64,000 bases of DNA from Armatimonadota bacterium (GCA_020846535.1 JADLDR010000118.1:62001-126000), one strand, 5' to 3'; positions 19,355 to 31,107 are shown, counted from the first letter of the stretch. Notes: generated by a model from the sequence alone, not told the origin. Made by a program: numbers and translations.

Positions 19355-21019
19355 ATGATGCGGGTTTTGAGTCCGGTCCTGATCGGGCTGATGTTATTGT
19401 CTGTCCATACGGAGAAAACGATGAAACTCACACTGGAGAAAAACTTCCTCAACATCCCTGTCAAGGCCGGCGCGGATAAAGGCTGGCTGAGCCTGACGGT
19501 GGATGGTAAGGCCGTTAAAACATTCGAGGTGGAGATTGCTCCCGGAAAGCCGGATTTCTGGGCGAACGTGGACATCCGTGCCTATAAGGGAAAAGAGGCC
19601 GTCCTGAGAATGGATCAGCTGCCGGAGGACTCCGAAGCCCTTGAAGGCACCACCCAGAGCGATGAAGCGAAGAGCCTGGAAGGGGCCTATCAGGAGTCGC
19701 TCCGCCCGCAGTTCCATTTCTCCCCCCGGCGCGGCTGGACGAACGACCCGAACGGCTTGGTCTATTATAAGGGGGAATACCACCTCTTTTTCCAGCACAA
19801 CCCTTTCGGGACCGGCTGGGGGAATATGACCTGGGGCCACGCCGTCAGCCGTAACCTGGTTCACTGGCAGGAACTGCCCCCGGCCATCGAGCCGGACAAT
19901 CTGGGCGCGATCTTTTCCGGCTCCGCCGTGGTGGATACCGACAACACGGCCGGCTTTCAGAAAGGGGCGGAAAAGCCTATCGTCGCCATCTACACGGCAG
20001 CGGGCGGCTCCTCGCCCGAATCGGAAGGCCAGCCCTTTACACAGTGCCTCGCCTACAGCACAGACCGGGGCAGGACGTGGAGCAAATACGAGGGCAACCC
20101 GGTTCTGAAGCACATCGTAGGGGCGAACCGGGATCCGAAGGTGGCATGGCACGCGCCGACCCGCCGGTGGGTCATGGCCCTCTTCCTGGACGGCCATGAA
20201 TATGGCTTCTTCGCCTCCCCTGACCTGAAGGAATGGGACCACCTCCACAATATCGCCGTGCCCGGCTGCGGCGAATGTCCGGACTTCTTCGAGACGCCGG
20301 TGGACGGCGAGAGCGATAACCGCAAATGGGTTTGGACGGCGGCCAACGGGATGTACCTGGTCGGCTCCTTCGACGGGCAGAAATTCGTTTCGGAGACGCC
20401 TTTACAGCAGGCGGACTACGGAGCCAATTATTACGCCGTGCAGAGCTACAGCGATATGCCCCCTTCCGACGGGCGGCGCATCCAGATCGCCTGGATGAAC
20501 GGTGGAAGCTATCCGGGGATGCCCTTCAACCAGCAGATGAGCTTCCCCTGTGAGTTGACCCTCCGCGCCGCCCCGGACGGCCTGCGCCTCTTCCGCTGGC
20601 CGGTGAAGGAGATCCGGCGGCTCTACCGGAAAACCCACCGCTGGAAAAATATTCCGCTGAATCCGGACGAGCCGTTCCTGCCCGGGCTTTCCGGCAGCCT
20701 CTTCGATATCCGTGCCGAATTCGAGGCTGGAGACGCCGCCGGGTTCGGGTTCCGCATCGGCGGGGCGAGCGTTCTCTACCGGGTTCAGGAGAAAACCCTG
20801 TCCTGCCTGAGCAGGTCGGCCCCGCTGGAGCCTGAGAAGGGCCGCATCCGCCTGCGTCTCCTGGTAGACCGCGCTTCCCTGGAGCTTTTCGGGAACGGGG
20901 GCCGCGTCTCCATGACCTCCTGCTTTCTGCCCGGCGAGGGCGGCCTGGAAATGATCGCCTCAGGCGGCCCGGCGAAGGTCGTTTCCCTGGAAATCAGCGA
21001 GATGCACAGCGCGTGGTAA
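19355..21019 (+). CDS. glycoside hydrolase family 32 (levanase/fructanase-like)
   Basis: FHFSPRRGWTNDPNGLVYYKGEYHLFFQHNPFGTGWGNMTWGHAVSRNLVHW...RDPKV...ECPDFF. Confidence 0.93.
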   Translation: MMRVLSPVLIGLMLLSVHTEKTMKLTLEKNFLNIPVKAGADKGWLSLTVDGKAVKTFEVEIAPGKPDFWANVDIRAYKGKEAVLRMDQLPEDSEALEGTTQSDEAKSLEGAYQESLRPQFHFSPRRGWTNDPNGLVYYKGEYHLFFQHNPFGTGWGNMTWGHAVSRNLVHWQELPPAIEPDNLGAIFSGSAVVDTDNTAGFQKGAEKPIVAIYTAAGGSSPESEGQPFTQCLAYSTDRGRTWSKYEGNPVLKHIVGANRDPKVAWHAPTRRWVMALFLDGHEYGFFASPDLKEWDHLHNIAVPGCGECPDFFETPVDGESDNRKWVWTAANGMYLVGSFDGQKFVSETPLQQADYGANYYAVQSYSDMPPSDGRRIQIAWMNGGSYPGMPFNQQMSFPCELTLRAAPDGLRLFRWPVKEIRRLYRKTHRWKNIPLNPDEPFLPGLSGSLFDIRAEFEAGDAAGFGFRIGGASVLYRVQEKTLSCLSRSAPLEPEKGRIRLRLLVDRASLELFGNGGRVSMTSCFLPGEGGLEMIASGGPAKVVSLEISEMHSAW

Positions 21020-21037
21020 GGCCGAAAGGATAAGGAT

Positions 21038-22639
21038 ATGTTCTCTACGGGCAGTATGATCGCCGGGCTGGCGGCTGCGGTTCTGGGGGCGTCGGGCGGC
21101 CCGGCGCTGGATTGGGAGAGATTCCGGCCCTATGTGGAGGGCTTCAACCGGAACGACCGGGAAACGGTGGTCAACGCTATCGATAACGCCTCCGCCTGGG
21201 AGTGGATGAAGGCCAATATCCCCTTCTTCGAGTGCCCGGAAAAGGAGATCGAGGAGATTTACTATTTCCGCTGGTGGACTTACCGGAAGCATATCCGGCA
21301 GACTCCGGACGGCTTCGTGGTCACCGAGTTCCTGCCCGATGTGCCCTGGGCGAAAAAATACAATACCATCGACTGCCCTGCCGGGCACCACTTCCGGGAG
21401 GGCCGGTGGATCCGGGAGCCCCGCTACCTGGACGATTATTCGCCCTTCTGGTTCCGCAAGGGGGGTGATCCGCTCCAATACAGCTTCTGGGCCGCCGATT
21501 CCATCTACCAGCGATACCTGGTCACCGGAGGCCGCGATCTGACCTGCGGACTCCTGGACGATCTGGTTCAAAACTACGGCGAGTGGGAGAAGAAGCACCT
21601 CCTGGAAAGCGGGATCTTCTGGCAGATCGACAGCCACGAGGGGGGCGAGTTCTCCATCGGCGGGAACGGCTGCCGCCCGATGATCAATGCCTATATGTAC
21701 GGCGACGCCGGGGCCATCGCACGCATCGCCGCCCTCGCGGGCCAGGAAAAGACCGCCAGAGAGTTCCGAGACAAAGCCAGGCGACTCAAGCGGCTCGTCC
21801 AGGAGAAGCTGTGGGACAAAGAAGCGCGCTTTTTCAAGACCCTGCGGGCGGAGGGAACAGGCGGCGACTACGGCAACACCGCCGAAACCGACTGCAAGCC
21901 GGGCGACCTAGTGGATGTGCGCGAGATTTTCGGGTACGTGCCCTGGTATTTCCACCTTCCCGACCGGGGGAAAGGCTATGAATCGGCCTGGAAGCAGCTT
22001 TTCGACCGGCAGGGCTTTTACGCACCTTACGGCCCTATCTCGGCGGAGAGGCGGCACCGAAAATTCATGAGTCCGCACGCCCACGAATGCCTCTGGAACG
22101 GCCCGAGCTGGCCTTTTTCCACCTCCCAGACGCTCACGGCCCTGGCGAACCTCCTCAGCGACTACCCGCAGAAGGTCATGGCGAAAAAGGATTACCTGGA
22201 ACTGCTCCACACCTACACCCGCTCCCACCGCCTCCGCCTGCCGGACGGCTCCATCCTTCCCTGGATCGATGAGAACCTCCATCCCGACACCGGCGAGTGG
22301 CTGGCCCGTTCCATTCTCCACAAAGCGGGCCGCCCCGACCGGGACCGCGGCAAGGACTACAACCATTCCACCTTCTGCGATCTGGTGATCACCGGCCTGG
22401 CCGGCCTGCGCCCCCGCCCGGACGATATCGTGGAGGTGAACCCCCTCGTGCCCGCCGGGACCTGGGACTATTTCTGCCTGGACGGCATTCCCTACCACGG
22501 CTCTACCCTCACCGTCCTCTACGACCGCACCGGAGGCCGCTACCGCCGCGGCAAGGGGCTGCGGGTTTTCGCAGGGAGCCGCGAGATCGCCGCCTCCCCG
22601 AAGCTGGGGAGGGGGCGGGGAAAGCTGGAGAGACCATGA
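21038..22639 (+). CDS. (alpha/alpha)6 barrel glycosidase, MGH1/trehalase-like
   Basis: YYFRWWTYRKHIRQTPDGFVVTEFLPDV...SYLWNGPSWPFSTSQTLTALANLL-like segment (HECLWNGPSWPFSTSQTLTALANLL). Confidence 0.7.
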   Translation: MFSTGSMIAGLAAAVLGASGGPALDWERFRPYVEGFNRNDRETVVNAIDNASAWEWMKANIPFFECPEKEIEEIYYFRWWTYRKHIRQTPDGFVVTEFLPDVPWAKKYNTIDCPAGHHFREGRWIREPRYLDDYSPFWFRKGGDPLQYSFWAADSIYQRYLVTGGRDLTCGLLDDLVQNYGEWEKKHLLESGIFWQIDSHEGGEFSIGGNGCRPMINAYMYGDAGAIARIAALAGQEKTAREFRDKARRLKRLVQEKLWDKEARFFKTLRAEGTGGDYGNTAETDCKPGDLVDVREIFGYVPWYFHLPDRGKGYESAWKQLFDRQGFYAPYGPISAERRHRKFMSPHAHECLWNGPSWPFSTSQTLTALANLLSDYPQKVMAKKDYLELLHTYTRSHRLRLPDGSILPWIDENLHPDTGEWLARSILHKAGRPDRDRGKDYNHSTFCDLVITGLAGLRPRPDDIVEVNPLVPAGTWDYFCLDGIPYHGSTLTVLYDRTGGRYRRGKGLRVFAGSREIAASPKLGRGRGKLERP

Positions 22640-23945
22640 CACACCAACACCTTCCCACCCTTCTGCTGCTTTTGGCATCCGCAGGGGCGGCTTTTGGCGC
22701 GAAAGGAGAGGCCATGCTGGCGAAACCGACCCCGAGCAGTCGGCCTGGCAGGATATGGAACTGGAGATGTTCCTCTGCCTGGATCCCTGCACCTGGCAAA
22801 ATACCGAGTATGACAACCACACCATCCCGCTCAGCGCCATCAATCCGGATAAGCTGGATACCGACCAGTGGGCGCGGGTGGCGAAATCCTTCGGGGCCAA
22901 GCAGATTCTTTTTGTCGCCAAGCATACCGGTGGCTTCTGCTGGTGGCAGACCCAAACCAGCGATTACGGCGTCCGCCAACTGCCCTGGCGGGGCGGCAAG
23001 GGGGATGTGGTGGCCGACCTGGCCGCCTCCTGCCGCAAATACCGCCTGAAGCTGGCCCTCTACCTCAGCCCGTGCGACGATGTTCACGGGGCCGCGGTCG
23101 GGGGCAGGTGCAAAACGACCGCGGCCCAGGAAGCCTACAACAGAGTGTACCGCCAGCAGCTCACCGAACTTCTGAGCCGCTACGGCCCGGTCGGCGAGGT
23201 CTGGTTTGACGGGATCTGCGTCATCGAGGTAGGCGATATCCTCAAGCGGCATGCGCCGAAGGCCATGATCTTCCAGGGGCCTCATGCCACGATCCGCTGG
23301 GCGGGCAGCGAGGAGGGCTACATCCCCTACCCCGCCTGGAACGCCGTTCCCGAGACCGACGCCCGCACCGGCACAGCTACCGCGCAGCACGGCAGCCTGG
23401 AAGGGGCTGTCTGGCTGCCCCTGGAGGTCAACACGGTCAATGTCCGCCCGCACTGCTGGTTCTGGAAAAGCGCCCCGGAGCGCAGGCTGAAATCCCTCGA
23501 TGAATTGATGGACTGCTACCATCGCTCCGTCGGGCACGGCGGGGTCTTCCTGCTGAATCAGACGCCCGACACCACCGGCCTCATCCCTGCGGAGGACGCC
23601 CGCCAGGCGGCGGAGTTTGGGAAGGAACTCCGCCGCAGGTTCGGCAGGGCTGTAGCCTCCACCCGCGGGCGCGGCGATGTGGTGGAACTGGCCCTCCCTC
23701 ACCCGGCCCGGATAGATCACATCATCACCATGGAGGATATCCGCCAGGGGGAGCGCGTCCGGGATTACGTTCTGGAAGGGCTTGCAGGCGGGGAATGGAG
23801 GCCGCTCTGCCGGGGAACCGCTATCGGCCACAAAAAGATAGACCGCTTCCCGGCGGTGGAGGTATCGAGGGTGCGCTTCCGCTGCCTGCGCTCCGCCGCT
23901 CCGCCCCTCATCCGGAAGCTGGCGGCGTATGCGGCGGGGGAGTAA
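22636..23945 (+). pseudogene. GH29 alpha-L-fucosidase, signal peptide separated from the catalytic domain by a frameshift
   Basis: Signal peptide MTHQHLPTLLLLLASAGAAFGAKGEAMLAKPTP in frame 1; EQSAWQDMELEMFLCLDPCTWQNTEYDN... in another frame. Confidence 0.75.
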
Positions 23946-23957
23946 GGCCGGGCCCTT

Positions 23958-24091
23958 GGCGATCTGCGTGACTGTGATCCGGCTGCCTTCGATGCGGGCG
24001 ATGCCGTCCTCGCCCACCACGATCCCTGACGATATGGCCGCCATCGAAACCGCCCCCTTTCTTTGCGTATTATACCATAAAAACGTTATTA
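23958..24091 (-). repeat. 134-bp direct repeat copy 1: promoter and first 29 codons of a DUF433 gene (truncated)
   Basis: 131/134 identical by eye to 25274-25407; MAAISSGIVVGEDGIARIEGSRITVTQIA, then homology ends. Confidence 0.9.
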
Positions 24092-24101
24092 TCTCTATAG
24101 G

Positions 24102-24182
24102 CTGTGCCGGATCATCGATCTGATCGTCTACCGGCTCTACGGCCTGGCAGAAGAGGAGATTGCAGTGGTGGAAGGGAGATGA
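24102..24182 (+). pseudogene. C-terminal tail of an N6-adenine methylase / type IIG R-M-like gene
   Basis: RIIDLIVYRLYGLAEEEIAVVEGR* resembles the common '(I/L)DxLVYxLYGLTEEEIxIVEG' tail. Confidence 0.55.
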
Positions 24183-24197
24183 ACGCCGGAATCTGTT

Positions 24198-24614
24198 TCA
24201 AGATCGGTATATCAGAACAGCGAAGCCTTCCTGTGTGAAGTGGTGATCGTGGGTCAGAATAGAGGTAATACTCAATTGGCGCATGGCGTTCATCGAGATG
24301 CAATCTACCAGACTATAGGCTTTGTCAGGGCGGCTCTCATATAAACCCAATCCTGCCATGAAAGAGCTATGCGTTTGATGTAGAACAGTTACATGATCGC
24401 TTTTCAGGATGGCCTGCACAACTCTGGTGGCTTGGCGACGCAGGTAATCTCCCCGACCGGAAAAGGCCGACAAAACTTCGCCCAGTACCTCTTCCGTTGT
24501 TACCAGATGGGCGTTTTTCAATTCTGCCATAGCCTGGACCGCAGGAGCATGCCACGGGTCGTCGGGCAGGATACTTGCCACCCAGTATAGGGTATCGGCA
24601 AAAACGAAGTTCAT
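24198..24614 (-). CDS. PIN-domain toxin (VapC-like)
   Basis: FVFADTLYWVASILPDDPWH...SLVDCISMNAMRQLSITSILTHDHHFTQEGF. Confidence 0.85.
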   Translation of the reverse strand: MNFVFADTLYWVASILPDDPWHAPAVQAMAELKNAHLVTTEEVLGEVLSAFSGRGDYLRRQATRVVQAILKSDHVTVLHQTHSSFMAGLGLYESRPDKAYSLVDCISMNAMRQLSITSILTHDHHFTQEGFAVLIYRS

Positions 24615-24865
24615 CTCTTCGGGGTATCGTAAAGATAGTGATCAAGCTGGTCGGTGAAATCGGAGGGCAGCTTTGCCAGTTCGTCTGCCGGAATTTCCGC
24701 AGCGATTTCCGCCAGCACATCGGCAATAGGCCGGGCATCTGTCCATTCCACTTTTTCTTCATCAGCAGGAAAAACGATCACTCGCAGCTTCCGATCCGAA
24801 AAATCGGGAACACTCGCTGTGATCTCTTCCCACTTTCCTTCCATATCAAGCAGCGGCATAGCCAT
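24611..24865 (-). CDS. cognate antitoxin-like protein
   Basis: 84-aa ORF overlapping the PIN gene start by 4 nt (ATGA); order typical of antitoxin-toxin operons. Confidence 0.65.
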   Translation of the reverse strand: MAMPLLDMEGKWEEITASVPDFSDRKLRVIVFPADEEKVEWTDARPIADVLAEIAAEIPADELAKLPSDFTDQLDHYLYDTPKR

Positions 24866-25036
24866 TGGAATCGCCTCCTGGCCTCATTATAGCATAAATT
24901 GCGTGCTTCGGAAATGCTCCACCGTTCTTCTGTTCAAAGGAGCCTCAACAGGAGGATACGGTTATATATATTCTCATGGATCGAAACAGTTGTTAAATAG
25001 TTCTCGGGAAATGTTCGTCCATATAGAAGCGGACGC

Positions 25037-25360
25037 TCATGCAGAGCGTTCCTGCCGGTGCCGCTTTCGTTCCCGGATCGTCTCCACCCACGCCTGGCGC
25101 GCCGGGTCCGCCTGCTGCGCTTCCCAGGCGGCTCGATGGGCCCGGTCATCGGCCTCCATCCGGACATCCTTATGGTCATGATAATAGGCCAGCACCGCTT
25201 CAACCTGCCCCAGCGCCAAGTGCGTATGATTGCGTTGAATCTCTTCAGGACTCCAGTCGCCGTTATGTTCACAGGCGATCTGCGTGACTGTGATCCGGCT
25301 GCCCTCAATGCGGGCGATGCCGTCTTCGCCCACCACGATCCCTGACGATATGGCCGCCAT
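25037..25360 (-). CDS. DUF433 domain protein (VapB-like)
   Basis: GIARIEGSRITVTQIACEHNGDWSPEEIQRNHTHLALGQVEAVLAYYHDHKDVRMEADDRA. Confidence 0.8.
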   Translation of the reverse strand: MAAISSGIVVGEDGIARIEGSRITVTQIACEHNGDWSPEEIQRNHTHLALGQVEAVLAYYHDHKDVRMEADDRAHRAAWEAQQADPARQAWVETIRERKRHRQERSA

Positions 25361-25407
25361 CGAAACCGCCCCCTTTCTTTGCGTATTATACCATAAAAAC
25401 GTTATTA
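25274..25407 (-). repeat. 134-bp direct repeat copy 2 (within and upstream of the intact DUF433 gene)
   Basis: Same sequence as 23958-24091 with 3 substitutions. Confidence 0.9.
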
Positions 25408-25416
25408 CTTCCATCG

Positions 25417-25560
25417 TAAGGGCCGGAGGAAAGCCGTTTGACAAGCATGATCCCGATAGCAAGTTCTGGCTGCCTGCCGACGCTACGAAGAGTTCGGCAG
25501 GCGCATCCCCGCCCACTTCCGCAGCGACATGGAGCCCATCCGCGCCACCGGCGCGATATC
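25417..25560 (+). pseudogene. scrambled remnant resembling GH29 fucosidase segments
   Basis: GGKPFDKHDPDSKFWLPAD in one frame and RRYEEFGRRIPAHFRSDMEPIRA in another. Confidence 0.35.
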
Positions 25561-25652
25561 CGCCTCCCCTTCTGAAAAACCTGGAACTTTAAGCGGCCCC
25601 AGGCGTTTTACTGTAATGGCAGTATTGCAAATCCACCGAACGGAGGGAAACT

Positions 25653-26645
25653 ATGGAGTATCGTTCTCTGGGGCGAACCGGGGCGCAGGTAAGTATGCTG
25701 TGCCTGGGCTGCATGAATTTCGGCTGGGGCACGGAAGAGGCCGATGCCATCGCCGTCATCCACCGCGCGCTGGACGCCGGGATCAACTTTCTGGACACCG
25801 CCAATGTCTACGCCCGGGGCTCCAGCGAGCAGATGACTGGCAAGGCCCTGACCAACGGGCGGCGGGACAGAGTGTTCCTCGCCACCAAAGTACACGGCAA
25901 GATGGGGGAGGAGCCGAATGACTGGGGCAACCACCGCTTCCACATCATGCGCCAGTGTGAGGAATCTCTGAAGCGGCTGGGAACCGACCATATCGATCTC
26001 TACCAGATACATCGCCCCCAGCCCTCGGTGCCCATCGATGAAACGCTCCGGGCACTCGACGACCTGGTACGCCAGGGTAAAATCCGCTATATCGGGACCA
26101 GCACCTTCGCCGCCTGGCAGTTGTGCGAATCGCTCTGGGTCTCCAAGGAACTTGGCCTGAACCGCTTCGCCTGCGAGCAGCCGCCCTACCACATCCTGGA
26201 CAGGCGCATCGAAAGGGAACTGATTCCTTTTTGCCAGACTTACGGCTTCGGGATCATCCCCTGGTCTCCCCTGGCAGGCGGGCTGCTGACCGGCAAATAC
26301 CGGCGCGGCGGGACAGGCCCCGAAGGCTCCCGCTACGAAAAGGGTGGCCCGGAGCAGCGTTTCACCGAAGCGGCCCTGAATATCGTGGACGCCCTCCGCC
26401 CTATCGTAGAAGAGAAAGGCTGTTCCATGAGCCAGTTCGCCCTGGCCTGGTGCGCCCGCCAGCCCGGAGTCACCAGCCCCATCATCGGCCCGCGCACCAT
26501 GGAGCAGCTCGAAGACAACCTCAAGGCCGCCGAAATCGCCATCACCGACGAAGACCGGCAAAAAATCGACTCCCTGGTCAAGCCCGGAACCCATGTCAGC
26601 GAATACTACGAAGCGGACTTCGGCCCTCACCCGCACCGGTGGTAG
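25653..26645 (+). CDS. aldo/keto reductase
   Basis: MEYRSLGRTGAQVSMLCLGCMNFGWG...NFLDTANVYARGSSEQMTGKAL...GIIPWSPLAGGLLTGKY. Confidence 0.95.
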   Translation: MEYRSLGRTGAQVSMLCLGCMNFGWGTEEADAIAVIHRALDAGINFLDTANVYARGSSEQMTGKALTNGRRDRVFLATKVHGKMGEEPNDWGNHRFHIMRQCEESLKRLGTDHIDLYQIHRPQPSVPIDETLRALDDLVRQGKIRYIGTSTFAAWQLCESLWVSKELGLNRFACEQPPYHILDRRIERELIPFCQTYGFGIIPWSPLAGGLLTGKYRRGGTGPEGSRYEKGGPEQRFTEAALNIVDALRPIVEEKGCSMSQFALAWCARQPGVTSPIIGPRTMEQLEDNLKAAEIAITDEDRQKIDSLVKPGTHVSEYYEADFGPHPHRW

Positions 26646-26744
26646 GAGGGACCGCCTTCGGGGAAAGGGGCTTATTCACGGAAGGGGCGATGAATCGCTC
26701 CCTTCCGTCTCAACACTCTCCTCTCAGAGAAAGGAACTCCTCTC

Positions 26745-28662
<1,918 letters not shown>

Positions 28663-28670
28663 TGAAAAGC

Positions 28671-28810
28671 ACCCCTCGGCCCTCCTTGCTAAGAGGGGCT
28701 GAGACCGTGCGCTCTCTTGGTACTCTCTCAAAGTCCCCCAGGGCCGCTCCCCCCGCCGAAGTCTGGCGGGAGGCCGGGGGGAAGGTTGCTTCGGGGGCCA
28801 GGGGCCGGTT
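28671..28810 (+). repeat. dispersed intergenic repeat, inverted relative to 40311-40447
   Basis: gaccgtgcgctctcttggtactctctcaaagtcccccagggccgctccccccgccgaagtctggcgggagg. Confidence 0.65.
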
Positions 28811-28860
28811 GCCTACCCCCCATCTCTCATAAATCACATTCATTTCAAGGACAGGCATTC

Positions 28861-30006
28861 ATGATTCGAGAGGCATTCGAAAAGCATTTCGGTTTCGCAC
28901 CCGATGCGGCTGTGCGCGCTCCCGGGCGGGTGAACCTGATCGGGGAGCATACCGATTATAACGACGGGTTCGTGCTGCCAGTCGCCATCGATTTTCAGGT
29001 GGTGATGGCGGTCCGGCCCCGTGCGGGCAGGCAGGTGCGCCTCTATTCCGCCAACTTCGAGCGTGAGTCTGCCTTCTCGCTCGATAATATAGCGCCCGAC
29101 CGCCATGAAAAGTGGAGCGACTATGTGCGGGGCGTGGCTCTCTATCTGCTGGAGGCGGGCTTCTCTTTAGGCGGGATGGATGCGGCTATCTACGGGGACG
29201 TGCCCATCGGATCCGGGCTTAGCTCCTCTGCGGCGCTGGAGGTGGCGGCGGCGACCGCCTTCGAGCGGTTGAACGGGTTCCGGATGGACGGGGCGCAGAA
29301 GGCGAAGCTCTGTCAGAAGGCGGAAAACGCCTTTGTGGGGATGAATTGCGGCATCATGGACCAGTTCATCTCCTGCCTGGGGCAGGCGGAACACGCGCTG
29401 CTCATCGATTGCCGCTCCCTGGGCTACGAGCAGGTTCCACTCGATCTGGGGGGCTACCGCATCGTGATCGGGGATACGGGCAAGCGGCGCGGGCTGGTGG
29501 ATTCGGAATACAACGCCCGACGCAAGGAGTGCGAGGAGGCCGCCGCCTTTTTCGCCGGCCTCTACCCCCGGGTCAGGGCGCTCCGGGACGTGACCTACGA
29601 GCAGTATGCAAAACATGCCGACTCTCTGCCTTCCACGGTTCGAAAGCGGGCCGGGCACGTCGTTTCTGAGAACGAGCGGGTTCTCCGGGCCGTTTCCGCC
29701 CTCCGGGAAGGCGACCTGGGGGCGTTCGGCAGGCTGATGGACGAATCCCACGAATCGCTCCGCGATCTCTATGAGGTCAGTTGCCCGGAACTGGATGTCA
29801 TGGTCGAGCTGGCCCGGGCCGTCCCCGGGGTTCCGGGTTCCCGCATGACGGGCGCAGGCTTCGGCGGCTGCACCGTCAGTCTGGTCAGCGCCGAAAGCCT
29901 GGATCATTTCCAAAAGGAGGTGGCCGCCGCCTACCGCGCCCGGACAGGGCTTGAGCCGAAATTCTATGTCTGCCGCGCCTGCGACGGGGCGGGCCCGATA
30001 GAGTAG
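28861..30006 (+). CDS. galK: galactokinase
   Basis: VRAPGRVNLIGEHTDYNDGFVLPVAID, PIGSGLSSSAALEVA, GCGIMDQF-like MNCGIMDQFISCLG, MTGAGFGGCTVSLV. Confidence 0.96.
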   Translation: MIREAFEKHFGFAPDAAVRAPGRVNLIGEHTDYNDGFVLPVAIDFQVVMAVRPRAGRQVRLYSANFERESAFSLDNIAPDRHEKWSDYVRGVALYLLEAGFSLGGMDAAIYGDVPIGSGLSSSAALEVAAATAFERLNGFRMDGAQKAKLCQKAENAFVGMNCGIMDQFISCLGQAEHALLIDCRSLGYEQVPLDLGGYRIVIGDTGKRRGLVDSEYNARRKECEEAAAFFAGLYPRVRALRDVTYEQYAKHADSLPSTVRKRAGHVVSENERVLRAVSALREGDLGAFGRLMDESHESLRDLYEVSCPELDVMVELARAVPGVPGSRMTGAGFGGCTVSLVSAESLDHFQKEVAAAYRARTGLEPKFYVCRACDGAGPIE

Positions 30007-30058
30007 CTTCTTTTGCACCGACGCCGATACGCTTCATCTTCAGAAGGAGGCAACCGGG

Positions 30059-31018
30059 ATGGATAAAATTCGCATCGCCGTGATCGGATGCGGCTCGCTG
30101 GCGAATGCGGTCCACTATCCTTCGCTGGCCGAAATGGAGGATGTGGAGCTGTGCAGCATCTGTGATCTCAGTGAGGAGCGGCTTTGCAGCACCGCCGAAC
30201 GCTTTCATGTGGAGAACATCTACACCGATTACCGGAAGATGATCGATGAGGAAGAGCCGGACGGGGTGTTTATCCTGATGCCGCCCCATCACCTGTACGA
30301 CCTGGTGATCCAGTGCCTCAACCGGAGGCGCAATGTCTTTATCGAAAAGCCCCCGGGCGTGACCGCGGAGCAAACCCGCAACATGGCCCGCGCCGCCGAA
30401 CGGAACGGCTGCCTTTCGATGGTCGGCTTCAACCGGCGCTTCATCCCCTTGATGGATGAGGCCCGCAACCGCATCGAGGCGCATGGGCCGATCATCCAGT
30501 GCGTCGCCACCTTCTACAAAAACACGGTCGGGGCAGGCCCCTATTACGACGGGGCCATCGACATCCTCACCTGCGACGCCATCCATGCGGTCGATATGCT
30601 GCGGTGGGTGGGTGGGGAGGTCAGGAGCGTCGCCAGCGATGTCCGCTCCCTGCATGCCGACTACCACAACAGCTTCAATGCCCTGATGTCTTTCGAAAGC
30701 GGCGCGACCGGGGTTCTGCTGACCAACTGGGTGGTCGGCAAGCGGGTGCATACCTTCGAGATGCACGCCAAGGGGATGTCCGCTTTCATCAACCCGGACG
30801 TTTCGGCCACCCTCTACCTCAACAACGACAACGAGGGCAAAACCATCACCACCCAGCAGGCCGCCGAAAGCGACAAGCAGTATTGCTACTACGGCTTCTA
30901 CCACGAAGACCGCTACTTCGTGGACTGCATCCGGGAAGGCCACGAGCCGCAAACCCACTTCGGGGATGCGGCCAAAACGATGGAACTTGTGGAGAGGATC
31001 TACAGAGGACAGATATAA
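30059..31018 (+). CDS. Gfo/Idh/MocA family oxidoreductase
   Basis: IRIAVIGCGSLANAVHYPSLAEMEDVELCSICDL...RRNVFIEKPPGVTAEQ. Confidence 0.93.
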   Translation: MDKIRIAVIGCGSLANAVHYPSLAEMEDVELCSICDLSEERLCSTAERFHVENIYTDYRKMIDEEEPDGVFILMPPHHLYDLVIQCLNRRRNVFIEKPPGVTAEQTRNMARAAERNGCLSMVGFNRRFIPLMDEARNRIEAHGPIIQCVATFYKNTVGAGPYYDGAIDILTCDAIHAVDMLRWVGGEVRSVASDVRSLHADYHNSFNALMSFESGATGVLLTNWVVGKRVHTFEMHAKGMSAFINPDVSATLYLNNDNEGKTITTQQAAESDKQYCYYGFYHEDRYFVDCIREGHEPQTHFGDAAKTMELVERIYRGQI

Positions 31019-31023
31019 AGCAA

Positions 31024-31055
31024 AAAGGGGCGAATCCCAGGGGATTCGCCCCTTT
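31024..31055. terminator. bidirectional intrinsic terminator
   Basis: AAAGGGGCGAATCC cagg GGATTCGCCCCTTT followed by T-rich DNA. Confidence 0.8.
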
Positions 31056-31107
31056 CCCATTTTATCATTCAGCCCGGATTGAACTGAGGCATCCGGGCCA
31101 TTTCAGG

